Shown: piece by piece, positions 17,058 to 25,490 of the stretch
Position numbering within the stretch: the stretch's first letter is position 1
How the letters are laid out: each line of letters starts with the position of its first letter
Assembly (NCBI GenBank): GCA_040388785.1
Contig: JAZKBD010000025.1
Location: 1-64,000 of the forward strand
Direction of reading: 5' to 3'
DNA from: 66-474 sp040388785
Lineage (GTDB): Bacteria; Pseudomonadota; Gammaproteobacteria; Xanthomonadales; Rhodanobacteraceae
DNA length: 64,000 nucleotides
Translations under genes and position numbers: made by a program
The notes under the pieces: generated by a model
Told to the model about the DNA's origin: nothing
The model's input: the letters and a program-made list of their open reading frames with translations, nothing else
Databases searched by the model: none

Positions 17058-18182
17058 ATGCCCATCGCCTCATCACACCGCTCGAACCGGACTGCGAAAG
17101 TATCCCGTGTTCGTGACAGGCCGCTGAAATTCAGCGGCGACAATACGTTTCATCATGAATTGCGCCGGCGGGTCAACGCCGAGTTCGAGCGCATGGGTTG
17201 CAGCCAGCGCGACAGCGCCCAAATGTACCTGAAGGCCGCGATCATCCTGGGTGTGTTCGCGCTGGCGTATGTGACGCTGGTGTTCTTCGCCACCAGCATA
17301 TGGCAGGCGTCGCTGCTGAGCATCGTGCTCGGGATCGCAACCGCGGGGATCGGCTTCAACATCATGCATGATGGCGGTCATGAGGCTTGGTCGAAGCGAC
17401 GCTGGATCAATCGGCTGCTTGCGATGACGGTCGATGTGATCGGTGGCAGCTCATATGTATGGGAATGGAAGCACGGCCGCTTCCATCACACCTGGGCCAA
17501 CGTCGCGGGTCACGACAGCGACATCGACCTCGGCGCGCTGGCTCGGCTCTCGCCAGTGCAGCGGCGCCGGCCCTGGCATCGCTGGCAACATTATTACCTG
17601 TGGATCCTGTATGGCTTCGTCGCCATTCGCTGGCACCTGTACGACGATTTTCGCGACGTCATCACCGGCACCATCGGCCAGCGCCCGTTTGTGCGGCCAC
17701 GAGGCAGGGATTTGGCGGTCTTCGTGTTCGGCAAACTCGTATTCTTCACGCTTGCTTTCGGTCTGCCGCTGCTCTTCCACCCGATCGGGGCGGTACTGCT
17801 CTTCTACGCCGTGGCAGCATTTGTCGCGGGCGTGTTGCTGGCGCTGGTGTTCCAGATGGCGCATGTCACGGAAGCCGCGGCCTTTCCCGAGCCGAACGCG
17901 GGCAGCGTGCAGATGGACTCGCCATGGGCGATCCATCGGATGCAAACCACCGTGGATTTCGCCCGCAGCAATCGCGTACTCGGCTGGATGATCGGTGGCC
18001 TGAACTTTCAGGTGGAGCATCATCTGTTCCCGCGCATCTCGCATGTGCACTATCCCGCGGTTTCGCGCGTGGTGAAAGACACCTGCCGGGAGTTCGGTGT
18101 CATCTACCTTGAGCAGCCCACTTTCGGCGCCGCCATCGCTTCGCACTATCGCTGGTTGCGACACCTTGGCATGCCCGCGTGA
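17058..18182 (+). CDS. Membrane fatty acid desaturase (acyl-lipid/acyl-CoA, front-end type)
   Basis: This 374-residue di-iron membrane enzyme introduces a double bond into fatty acyl chains. All three histidine boxes are visible: H104-DGG-H, H139-GRF-HH and the QVEHH box at about 318-322. The glutamine in place of the first histidine of the third box is typical of front-end desaturases. Hydrophobic pairs lie at about 55-95 and 220-270. No cytochrome b5 domain is fused, so an external electron donor is needed. The 208 bases before it hold no gene I can support. It appears to be a single-gene unit, followed by a tRNA-Ser on the opposite strand. Confidence 0.88.
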   Translation: MPIASSHRSNRTAKVSRVRDRPLKFSGDNTFHHELRRRVNAEFERMGCSQRDSAQMYLKAAIILGVFALAYVTLVFFATSIWQASLLSIVLGIATAGIGFNIMHDGGHEAWSKRRWINRLLAMTVDVIGGSSYVWEWKHGRFHHTWANVAGHDSDIDLGALARLSPVQRRRPWHRWQHYYLWILYGFVAIRWHLYDDFRDVITGTIGQRPFVRPRGRDLAVFVFGKLVFFTLAFGLPLLFHPIGAVLLFYAVAAFVAGVLLALVFQMAHVTEAAAFPEPNAGSVQMDSPWAIHRMQTTVDFARSNRVLGWMIGGLNFQVEHHLFPRISHVHYPAVSRVVKDTCREFGVIYLEQPTFGAAIASHYRWLRHLGMPA

Positions 18183-18365
18183 AGACCTCGCCGAGGCCGA
18201 TCGGCATGCTGATCCTCCATTGGACGGCACCGCCGATGCGCAAAAAACTGATCCATGATTTTTTCGCGCTCGGCGAAAGACGAGCAAAAACGTCGTAATG
18301 GGACTCAACTCGAATCGTTGAATCGTGCCTCATCCTCGGATGCGCGCAGGCGTCCGAATCCTCGA

Positions 18366-18462
18366 TGGCGGAGAAGGGTGGGATTGTTCGGGGCAGCCCG
18401 CGGCTGTCCAATTTTGTTCCCGACAAAATTGTCGAACCAAGTGGGTTCGTCCACACCACCCC
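18366..18462 (-). repeat. tRNA-Ser-like multi-hairpin element, copy B
   Basis: Read on the minus strand, an outer stem (18456-18461 with 18377-18382, GGGTGG/CCACCC) closes three hairpins. These are GAACC/GGTTC (18434-18448), a nine-base stem with a TCCCG loop on the plus strand (18409-18431) and CAGCC/GGCTG (18394-18406). The minus-strand 3' end matches the acceptor end of the nearby tRNA-Ser with CCA. Copy D at 27362-27487 keeps the same layout with paired base changes. The remainder of 18183-18506 holds only this element and the terminator beside it. Confidence 0.7.
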
Positions 18463-18481
18463 GATCCACGGAAACGCAAAA

Positions 18482-18500
18482 CGCCCACACGGGGCGTTTA
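18482..18500 (-). terminator. Intrinsic terminator of tRNA-Ser(CGA)
   Basis: Read on the minus strand, AAACGCCC pairs with GGGCGTTT around a short loop, and a T-rich tail follows. It starts seven bases after the tRNA CCA end. Confidence 0.7.
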
Positions 18501-18504
18501 CATT

Positions 18505-18597
<93 letters not shown>

Positions 18598-18645
18598 AGA
18601 AATGTAGCGCGCGGAATCCTGGCAGTACACGCCGGCGCAGTGTTC

Positions 18646-18745
18646 GCATCATCCCTGATGCTCACCCCTCGCTATGCTCGGGGCCAGCCTTTCGGCTGTC
18701 CGAATTCGCTCCCGGCGAATTCGTCGACCACTCTGCCACCTCTCC
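18646..18745 (-). repeat. tRNA-Ser-like multi-hairpin element, copy C (chimera with a tRNA-Ser 5' half)
   Basis: Hairpins are GCATCA-TCCC-TGATGC (18646-18661), CAGCC/GGCTG (18685-18698) and GAATTCGC-TCCCG-GCGAATTC (18702-18722). Beyond the last stem the sequence becomes the first 22 bases of tRNA-Ser(CGA): 18724-18745 equals 18576-18597. The switch occurs at a TCGA present in both parents, which suggests recombination. It lies just upstream of the tRNA gene on the same strand. Apart from this element and the hairpin at 18763-18780, 18598-18913 holds nothing I can support. Confidence 0.7.
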
Positions 18746-18762
18746 GGGGTTCGTGGTCTTCA

Positions 18763-18780
18763 GGCCCGCCTGAGCGGGCC
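18763..18780. terminator. GC-rich hairpin GGCCCGC-CTGA-GCGGGCC
   Basis: A perfect seven-base stem with a four-base loop lies between element C and the amidase gene. There is no clear T-run on either side, so termination is only possible. Confidence 0.4.
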
Positions 18781-18913
18781 GCCCATGATAATTGCGTCGC
18801 CGCACGACTGACAACCACGGCGGTGCGGTCGCGTGTATTCAGGCCTGGGCCCGCCGCTTGAGCATGGGCCCGCAATGCCGTAGCGTGCGCGGTGGGCAGA
18901 CGGAGGGAACACC

Positions 18914-20569
18914 ATGCGCATGCGATCGCGGGTCGTCGTTCTGGTGCTGGCGGTTGCAATGTCGATGGCGGTTTCGGCGCAGGATGGACGCGAAGCCTCG
19001 CCGACGAGTGGTTCGTCGACCGACTACGCCGGCATTCCGGAACTGCAGCAACGAATGGCGAGCGGCAAGCTGGATTCGCAGCAGCTCGTCCACGATTTCA
19101 TCCAGCGCATCGGCAAACTCGACCAGGCCGGTCCGCGCGTGAACGCGGTGATCGAGATCAATCCCGATGCGCTGTCAATCGCGAAACAACGCGACGTGGG
19201 CCGCAAGTCGGGCAAGCGCGGCGGCTTGTGGGGCATTCCCATCCTGCTGAAGGCCAACATCGACACCGGCGACAGGATGCCGACCACGGCGGGGTCGCTG
19301 GCTTTGCTGGGCGCGCCCGCGCCACGCGACGCGACGGTCGCCGCGAAACTGCGCGATGCCGGCGCGGTGATCCTCGGCAAGACCAACCTCAGCGAATGGG
19401 CGAATTTCCGTTCGACCCGCGCGAGCAGCGGCTGGAGCGGGCGCGGCGGCTTGACGCGCAATCCTTACGTGCTGGATCGCAGCGCCTGCGGCTCGAGTTC
19501 GGGTTCGGCGGCGGCCGTTGCGGCGGGTTTCGTGACCGTTGCGATCGGCACCGAAACCAACGGTTCGGTGATTTGCCCGTCGGCTGCGAACGGCGCGGTC
19601 GGCATCAAGCCCACGGTGGGCCTGGTCAGCCGTGCGGGCATCATTCCGATCAGTTCGACCCAGGATACCGCCGGTCCGATCGCGCGTGACGTGCGCGATG
19701 CGGCGATCGTGCTGTCCGCGATCGCGGGCAGCGATCCGCGCGACCCGGCCACGGTCGATGCCGACAAGCACGCGACCGATTACACGAAGTTCCTCGATGC
19801 GAATGCGCTCAAGGGCAAGCGCATCGGCGTGGTGCGCGAACTCGCGGGCGGCGATCCGCAGGTGAAGGCGCTGCTCGATTACGCGATCGCGGTGCTGCGC
19901 GCGCACGGCGCCACGGTCGACCACGTCAAGATTCCGCACATCGACGATTACGGGCATGCGGAATCCACGGTGCTGTCGTACGAATTCAAGCACGGCGTCA
20001 ACGCCTACCTCGCGACGCGCAAGGGCCTGAAGGTGCATTCGCTTGCCGACCTGATCGCGTTCGACAAGGCGCACGCGGCCGAGGAGATGCCGTGGTTCGG
20101 GCAGGAATTGTTCGAGCAGGCCGACGCCAGGGGTCCGCTGACCGACAAGGCTTATCGCGATGCGCTGGCGAAGCTCAAGAAACTCGCCGGACCCGAAGGC
20201 ATTGATGCGGCGATGAACGCCGACCACCTGGATGCGCTGTTCGCGCCGGCACAGGATCCCGCGTGGCGCATCGACCTCGTCACAGGCGATCCGGGCGGCA
20301 CGGCCAGCGCCTATGGACCCGCGGCGGTGGCCGGTTATCCGTCGATCACGGTGCCGGCCGGGTTCGTGCACGGATTACCGGTCGGCATGCTGTTCTTCGG
20401 GCGCAAGTGGAGCGAGCCGAGCCTGATCGGGATGGCTTATGCGTTCGAACAGGCCACGCACGCGCGGCGCGATCCGAAGTTCCTGACCACCTTGCCCGGG
20501 CCGCAGGGCATCGATCCCTGGACGCAGAAATCCGCCGCCTCGTCGCACCCGTCAGGCGGCGCGCACTGA
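18914..20569 (+). CDS. Secreted peptide amidase (amidase signature family)
   Basis: This 551-residue protein has an N-terminal signal peptide (ending VSAQ). The amidase-signature catalytic set is complete: lysine in LLKANID, the first serine in DRSACGSSSGSAAAVAAG and the nucleophilic serine in GTETNGSVICPS. The overall sequence (ELQQRM.SGKLDS, LGKTNLSEWANFR, KPTVGLVSR.GIIPIS) is very close to the Stenotrophomonas peptide amidase as I recall it, which hydrolyses C-terminal peptide amides. GatA-type transamidosome function is unlikely because of the signal peptide and missing gatB/C. ATG at 18914 follows GGAGGG. The 3' end overlaps the convergent DJ-1 gene by 18 bases. Confidence 0.88.
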   Translation: MRMRSRVVVLVLAVAMSMAVSAQDGREASPTSGSSTDYAGIPELQQRMASGKLDSQQLVHDFIQRIGKLDQAGPRVNAVIEINPDALSIAKQRDVGRKSGKRGGLWGIPILLKANIDTGDRMPTTAGSLALLGAPAPRDATVAAKLRDAGAVILGKTNLSEWANFRSTRASSGWSGRGGLTRNPYVLDRSACGSSSGSAAAVAAGFVTVAIGTETNGSVICPSAANGAVGIKPTVGLVSRAGIIPISSTQDTAGPIARDVRDAAIVLSAIAGSDPRDPATVDADKHATDYTKFLDANALKGKRIGVVRELAGGDPQVKALLDYAIAVLRAHGATVDHVKIPHIDDYGHAESTVLSYEFKHGVNAYLATRKGLKVHSLADLIAFDKAHAAEEMPWFGQELFEQADARGPLTDKAYRDALAKLKKLAGPEGIDAAMNADHLDALFAPAQDPAWRIDLVTGDPGGTASAYGPAAVAGYPSITVPAGFVHGLPVGMLFFGRKWSEPSLIGMAYAFEQATHARRDPKFLTTLPGPQGIDPWTQKSAASSHPSGGAH

Positions 20570-21271
20570 ATCGCGTCCGGCCGCCTGCGCCGGCCGCCGC
20601 AACTGCTGCACCACGGCTTTCGCCGCGCCCGCGGACGATGCGGGGTTCTGGCCGGTGATCAGGTTGTCGGACGTGACCACGTGCGCTTGCCAATCCGCGG
20701 CCTTGGAATAGAGTCCGCCGGCTTCCTTCAACATGCCTTCGACGAGGAACGGTACGGCTTCGGCGAGTCCCGCCGCGCGTTCTTCGGAATTTGTGAAACC
20801 GGTGACAGCCTTGCCGCGCACCAGCGGCAAACCAAATGGTCCGCGTGCATCGCGCAGCGCGGCGACCCCGTGGCAAACCGCGGCAACTGGCTTGCCCTGT
20901 GCGTACATCACTTCGATCAGGCGCCGCGATGAATCGTCCTCGGCCAAATCCCACAATGGACCATGGCCCCCTGCATAGAACACCGCATCGAACGAACCCG
21001 GATCCATGTCCGCCAGCTTCTGGGTGCGATCGAGCGCCTGCACCGCTTCGCCATCGGCGAGGAAGCGCCGCGTCGCATCCGTCTGGCCGTCGGGTGCTTC
21101 GCTGGCGGGATCGATCGGCGGCTTGCCGCCGGCCGGTGACGCTAGCGTGATTTCGGCGTGCGCGTCCTTGAACACGTAATACGGAGCGGCCAGTTCTTCC
21201 AGCCACAGCCCCGTCGCCTTGCCCGAATTGCCAAGCTGGCCGTGCGAAGTCAGCACCATCAGGATTTTCAT
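20552..21271 (-). CDS. DJ-1/PfpI (Hsp31-like) family protein
   Basis: This 239-residue protein of the class I glutamine amidotransferase-like superfamily has the nucleophile elbow AVCHG with its cysteine, preceded by AVFYAGGHGPLWDL. Family members with this extended N-terminus act as glyoxalase III or protein/nucleotide deglycases that limit methylglyoxal damage. ATG at 21271 has GGAG eight bases upstream. A GTG one codon earlier is less likely. Its C-terminal end overlaps the convergent peptide amidase gene. Confidence 0.85.
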   Translation of the reverse strand: MKILMVLTSHGQLGNSGKATGLWLEELAAPYYVFKDAHAEITLASPAGGKPPIDPASEAPDGQTDATRRFLADGEAVQALDRTQKLADMDPGSFDAVFYAGGHGPLWDLAEDDSSRRLIEVMYAQGKPVAAVCHGVAALRDARGPFGLPLVRGKAVTGFTNSEERAAGLAEAVPFLVEGMLKEAGGLYSKAADWQAHVVTSDNLITGQNPASSAGAAKAVVQQLRRPAQAAGRDSVRAA

Positions 21272-21408
21272 CACTTCACTCCACGAATCGACGTGCCGCG
21301 CAAGGGCACCTCTAGCACTGTGGGGAGGCTCGCGGTGAATGCAAGGGAAAGGTGTGCGACGCGCCGGGAGTTGTTACGCTGCGCATCATTTTCATGAGTG
21401 GAAACCGA

Positions 21409-21807
21409 ATGAGCCTGATTTCCGCACCTGTTTCATACGGCGAGCTGATCGACAAGATCACCATCCTCGAAATCAAGTCCGAACGCATGGCCGACGCCGC
21501 CAAGCTGGCCAACGTGCGCGACGAACTGCAATTGCTTAACGCGTTGTGGGCGGGCGATGCCGCGTCGCGCACCGACATTGCCGCCGAACGCGCCGAGCTG
21601 AAGCGCATCAACGAAGCGCTGTGGGAAATCGAGGATGAAATCCGCGTGAAGGAACGCGAGCAGGCGTTCGATGCGCGCTTCATCGAACTGGCGCGCGCGG
21701 TGTACCACACCAACGACAAGCGCGCGGCGGTGAAGCGCGCGATCAACCTGAAGCTGGGTTCGCGGCTGGTGGAGGAGAAGAGTTACCAGGATTACGGCGC
21801 GGCCTGA
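21409..21807 (+). CDS. DUF6165 family protein
   Basis: This small acidic protein of 132 residues starts MSLISAPVSYGELIDKITILEIKS. It is predicted to be almost entirely helical, with a charged segment IEDEIRVKEREQAF that may be a coiled coil. The N-terminal block is the conserved part of DUF6165, which has no established function. The gene lies next to LPS-core genes (GT9 transferase and Kdo kinase), which suggests an envelope-related role, but this is inference. An alternative ATG five codons upstream exists. Its last 16 bases overlap the convergent glycosyltransferase gene. Confidence 0.75.
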   Translation: MSLISAPVSYGELIDKITILEIKSERMADAAKLANVRDELQLLNALWAGDAASRTDIAAERAELKRINEALWEIEDEIRVKEREQAFDARFIELARAVYHTNDKRAAVKRAINLKLGSRLVEEKSYQDYGAA

Positions 21808-22838
21808 AGCGCGGCTTCGAGTTTTCCGACCGCGTCATCCACCGTGACCAGATCCATCACGCCGGGATATTCGATCTTGGCGCCCCACGGAATTTCCACC
21901 GCCGGTTTGTGCAGGTATTTGCGCGCGGCCTCGTCGTAGCGGTCCACGCACCAGCGGCGATCGGAATACGGGCCCGAGCGCGCCGGATTGCTGGCGGCGT
22001 GCAGGCCCAGCACGCGCGCGCCGACCGCGTTGGCCATGTGCATGGGGCCGGCATCGGGGGTCAGCACGATGGATGCACGCCGGTACAGCGCGAGCGCGCG
22101 CTTCAAGGTGTCCTTGCCGATCAAATCCAGCGGACGTGTTTTCATCTGCGCGAGGATCGCATCGCCCAGCGCGCGTTCCGCCGCCGACGGGCCGCCCGTC
22201 AGCACCACGTGCATGCGCAACGCCTGCGCGGCGTGATCCGCGACGGCGGCGTAGCGTTCCGCGCGCCAATTGCGCAGTGCATGGCTCGATGCGGCGCTGA
22301 TGAGGAGCGCCGGCTGCCCATCATCCGGCCATTGCTGCGCCGCCCACGCCTGCGCTTCCTCCGGGATCGGGATATCCCAGCGCACCTGGATTTGTTTCAG
22401 GCCCAACGGCTCGACGAAGCTGCCGATCGCATCCAGCACGTGCTCGCCGGTGCGCGCGGGAATGCGCTCGCGCACGAACAGGCCGTGCAGGTCTTTTGCA
22501 CGCGCGCGGTCGTAGCCGACGCGGCGGTCGGCATGGACGGCCGTGCTGAGAAGATTCGCGCGCAGGGCCACCTGCATGTGCAGCAGCGCATCGAAGCGGC
22601 GCCCCGCGAGCGCGCGACGCACCGCGCGATAACCTCCGATGCTCGCGCGCTTGTCGAACACCACGAATTCGACACCCGGCACGTCGCCGACGAGTTTGTG
22701 TTCCAGCTTGCCGATGATCCAGGTCAGCCGCGTTCGCGGCCATGCCGACTGCAACGTGCGCACCAGCGGCACCACGTGGGTGACGTCGCCGAGGGCGGAA
22801 GTGCGCAGCAGGCACAGCGATTCGGGGGTATGTGGCAT
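21792..22838 (-). CDS. Glycosyltransferase family 9 (heptosyltransferase-like)
   Basis: This 348-residue cytoplasmic GT-B enzyme starts LCLLRTSALGDVTHVVPLVRTLQ, the N-terminal pattern of LPS heptosyltransferases. The C-terminal half carries LTGGPSAAERALGDAI and the donor-site motif ASIVLTPDAGPMHMANAVGARVLGLH. ADP-heptose:LPS heptosyltransferase I (WaaC-like) is the nearest known role. The divergent neighbour 20 bases away is a Kdo kinase, which fits core-oligosaccharide assembly. The reading frame extends 234 bases further upstream but that part runs through the neighbour antisense, so the ATG at 22838 is preferred. Confidence 0.85.
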   Translation of the reverse strand: MPHTPESLCLLRTSALGDVTHVVPLVRTLQSAWPRTRLTWIIGKLEHKLVGDVPGVEFVVFDKRASIGGYRAVRRALAGRRFDALLHMQVALRANLLSTAVHADRRVGYDRARAKDLHGLFVRERIPARTGEHVLDAIGSFVEPLGLKQIQVRWDIPIPEEAQAWAAQQWPDDGQPALLISAASSHALRNWRAERYAAVADHAAQALRMHVVLTGGPSAAERALGDAILAQMKTRPLDLIGKDTLKRALALYRRASIVLTPDAGPMHMANAVGARVLGLHAASNPARSGPYSDRRWCVDRYDEAARKYLHKPAVEIPWGAKIEYPGVMDLVTVDDAVGKLEAALQAAP

Positions 22839-22858
22839 CGGCTTGCTAGACTTGCAGC

Positions 22859-23626
22859 GTGAACGCATCGACGCTTCCAGACCTCGAACGCCGCGCGATT
22901 GACCCGCGCATTGTCGCATCCGGCGACGAGGCCATGGTGTTCGATGCCGGATTGCCGGAAACGCCGACACGCGAGTGGTTCGATCCCGCATGGTGGGCAG
23001 GGAAGGGCGCGCTGGCCAAGGCTGGAGGCGGGCGTGGCGGCGTCGCGTCCCTCGACACCCCGGTCGGACCATGCGTGTTGCGGCACTACCGCCGCGGTGG
23101 CCTGGTCGCGCCGCTGCTGGGTGACCGGTACCTGTGGAACGGACGCAACCGCAGCCGTGGATTCGCGGAGTTCAATTTGTTGGCCACACTGCATCGGCGC
23201 GGCTTGCCGGTGCCCGCGCCAATCGCTGCGCGTTGCGTGCGGCGCGGCTTGTATTACACCGCCGACCTGATCACGCGCACGATCGGGAACGCGCGCACGC
23301 TGACGGACATCATCGCCGCACGGCAGTTCGATTCGGCTCTCGCGGGTGAAGTGGGCGCGCTGGTCGCGCGCTTCCACGCCGCCGGAGTGGATCACGCCGA
23401 CTTGAACGCGCACAATATTCTGCTCGCGGATGGAAAATTGTGGCTGGTCGATTTCGATCGCGGCGAAATCCGCGGCACCGGCACGGCCTGGAAGCTGGCC
23501 AACCTTGCGCGGCTCAAGCGCTCGCTGCTGAAGGTGGGCGCGTGCGATCATGAGGAGGCGAAGCTGGATCGCGAGATCTGGACGCCGCTGATGCGCGGAT
23601 ACCAACACCACCTCGTAGTTCGATGA
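22859..23626 (+). CDS. kdkA: 3-deoxy-D-manno-octulosonic acid (Kdo) kinase
   Basis: This 255-residue kinase has the protein-kinase-like fold of the KdkA/RfaP family. It phosphorylates the Kdo residue of lipid A-core LPS, giving the single phosphorylated Kdo seen in Xanthomonas and Haemophilus type LPS. Visible motifs are LRHYRRGG, the catalytic loop VDHADLNAHNILL and the metal-binding VDFDRGE. GTG at 22859 is the start. It lies divergent to the GT9 gene with only 20 bases between, so the promoters must overlap coding sequence. ATGA overlaps the next gene. Confidence 0.85.
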   Translation: MNASTLPDLERRAIDPRIVASGDEAMVFDAGLPETPTREWFDPAWWAGKGALAKAGGGRGGVASLDTPVGPCVLRHYRRGGLVAPLLGDRYLWNGRNRSRGFAEFNLLATLHRRGLPVPAPIAARCVRRGLYYTADLITRTIGNARTLTDIIAARQFDSALAGEVGALVARFHAAGVDHADLNAHNILLADGKLWLVDFDRGEIRGTGTAWKLANLARLKRSLLKVGACDHEEAKLDREIWTPLMRGYQHHLVVR

Positions 23627-24444
23627 TGAAGAAAGCAGCAACCAGAAAACGGGGTGAAATCGCCGCCGCCAAGACGGCCGGTGCGGATATCTGGTCGTTG
23701 CACGTGCTGGGCACGGGCGCGGCCAGTGCGGTCGATTTGGGCGCGTCGGGCGCGGTGCTGGAACGCGACGGCAAACCGCTGCTGCTGATCGATTGCGGCC
23801 CCGGCACGCTCGAACATTACCTGCGCGGCTACGGCGGGTTGCCGCCCGCGGTGTTCATCACGCACGGCCACATGGACCACGTGGCGGGACTCGAGCGCCT
23901 GTTTCATTCCGCGTGGTTCGATCCGGCGCTTCGCGGCAGCGTGAAGCTGTTCCTGCACGCCAACCTGGTGCCGGTGCTGCAGGCGCGCGTGGCCGATTAT
24001 CCCGGCGCCGTCGCCGAAGGCGGCGCGAATTTCTGGGAAGGCTTCCGGCTGGTCGCGTTGTCGCGCGGCTTTTGGCTGGAGGGTTGCTGGTTCGATGTTT
24101 TCGCGACGCGCCACCACGTGCCCGGAACATCGTTCGGCGTCGCGCTGCAGGGCTGCTTCGCCTGGACCGGCGACACGCGGCCGATTCCCGAAGCGCTGTC
24201 GGCGCTGGCCGACGAGCACACGCTGATCGCCCATGACTGTGCGCTCACCGGCAATCCGTCGCACACCGGCGTCGATGACATCGAGCGCGAATACCCGCGT
24301 GCGTTGCGCGAGCAGTTGCTGCTGTACCACTACAACAGTGCGGCGGAAGCCGAGGCGCTGCGTGCGCGCGGATTCCGCGTGGCGACACCCGACGGGCGTT
24401 ATCCGCTGCACGCGCCGCATCCCACGCGCGCCGAGGCCGGCTGA
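23623..24444 (+). CDS. MBL-fold metallohydrolase (ribonuclease Z-like)
   Basis: This 273-residue metallo-beta-lactamase-fold protein carries the metal motif THGHMDH after VFITHG. Later ligands are probably the histidine pair in TRHHVPGT, the aspartate of WTGDTRPI and the histidine of IAHDC. The N-terminal LHVLGTGAAS resembles RNase Z/ElaC-type proteins, but the length and C-terminus differ from true tRNA 3' endonuclease, so substrate is unknown. Its start overlaps kdkA (ATGA) and its stop overlaps moaA (TGATG), tying LPS and cofactor genes into one transcript. Confidence 0.8.
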   Translation: MMKKAATRKRGEIAAAKTAGADIWSLHVLGTGAASAVDLGASGAVLERDGKPLLLIDCGPGTLEHYLRGYGGLPPAVFITHGHMDHVAGLERLFHSAWFDPALRGSVKLFLHANLVPVLQARVADYPGAVAEGGANFWEGFRLVALSRGFWLEGCWFDVFATRHHVPGTSFGVALQGCFAWTGDTRPIPEALSALADEHTLIAHDCALTGNPSHTGVDDIEREYPRALREQLLLYHYNSAAEAEALRARGFRVATPDGRYPLHAPHPTRAEAG

Positions 24445-25490
24445 TGCGGCCGCAGGCACCCATTGCGTTGCAGGCCGCGCCGGCGCCGCCGGATGCGCTC
24501 GGGCGGACGCTTGCGGACCTGCGGATATCGGTGATCGACCGTTGCAATTTCCGCTGCCCGTATTGCATGCCCGAGGAGGCGTATCCCGCCGATCACGCGT
24601 TCCTGCGCGCGCGCGAACGGCTGGACTTCGGCGAGATCGAACGCGTCGCGCGGGTGTTCGTGTCGCTGGGCGTGCGCAAGCTGCGCCTCACGGGCGGCGA
24701 GCCGCTGTTGCGCCGCGACCTGCCGCAGCTGGTGGCGCGGCTCGCGGCGATCGAAGGCGTCGAAGATCTCGCACTCACCACCAACGGCGTGTTGCTGGAA
24801 AGATTCGCGCAGCCATTGCGTGACGCGGGCCTGCAGCGGCTCACCGTCAGCATGGACAGCGCCGACCCCGAAATCTTTCGCAGGATGTCGGGCGGGCGTG
24901 GCGACTTGGCGCAAGTCGAAGCGGGTATCGCGGCGGCGGAGCAGGCGGGCTTCGCGCAGATCAAGATCAATTGCGTGGTGATGCGCGGTGTGAATGACGA
25001 TGGCGTCATGGATTTGGTCGCGCGCTTCCGCGGTACGGGCCATGTCGTGCGTTTCATCGAATACATGGACGTCGGCACGGTCAACGGCTGGCGCAGCGAC
25101 CGCGTCGTGCCTGGAGCGGAACTGGCGGCGCGCATCGATGCACGCTGGCCGCTGGAAGCCATGCCGCGCAACGCGAGTTCGATCTCGCGGCGTTGGCGCT
25201 TTCGCGATGGTGCGGGCGAGGTCGGCTTCATCAATTCAGTGACCGAACCGTTTTGTGGTGGCTGCACGCGCGCGCGACTGTCGGCCGATGGCAAGCTGTA
25301 CACCTGCCTGTTCGCGCGCGCGGGGCACGACCTGCGCGCGCCGTTGCGCGCCGGTGAATCCGACGCCGCGTTGCGTGCGACCGTCGCGGGCATCTGGAGC
25401 CATCGCGGTGACCGCTACAGCGAACGCCGCGCGGAATTGCGCGCGGCGGGCGTGCTGGAACATGTCGAGATGTACAGGATTGGTGGCTGA
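24444..25490 (+). CDS. moaA: GTP 3',8-cyclase (molybdenum cofactor biosynthesis)
   Basis: This 348-residue radical-SAM enzyme makes 3',8-cyclo-7,8-dihydro-GTP, the first step of molybdopterin synthesis. The N-terminal cluster C34-x3-C38-x2-C41 (CNFRCPYC) binds S-adenosylmethionine. The C-terminal cluster CGGCTRARLSADGKLYTC (from about 271) binds GTP. The protein ends in the conserved double glycine (RIGG) needed for activity. It is followed without a gap by moaC, then moaD and moaE. Confidence 0.96.
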   Translation: MRPQAPIALQAAPAPPDALGRTLADLRISVIDRCNFRCPYCMPEEAYPADHAFLRARERLDFGEIERVARVFVSLGVRKLRLTGGEPLLRRDLPQLVARLAAIEGVEDLALTTNGVLLERFAQPLRDAGLQRLTVSMDSADPEIFRRMSGGRGDLAQVEAGIAAAEQAGFAQIKINCVVMRGVNDDGVMDLVARFRGTGHVVRFIEYMDVGTVNGWRSDRVVPGAELAARIDARWPLEAMPRNASSISRRWRFRDGAGEVGFINSVTEPFCGGCTRARLSADGKLYTCLFARAGHDLRAPLRAGESDAALRATVAGIWSHRGDRYSERRAELRAAGVLEHVEMYRIGG

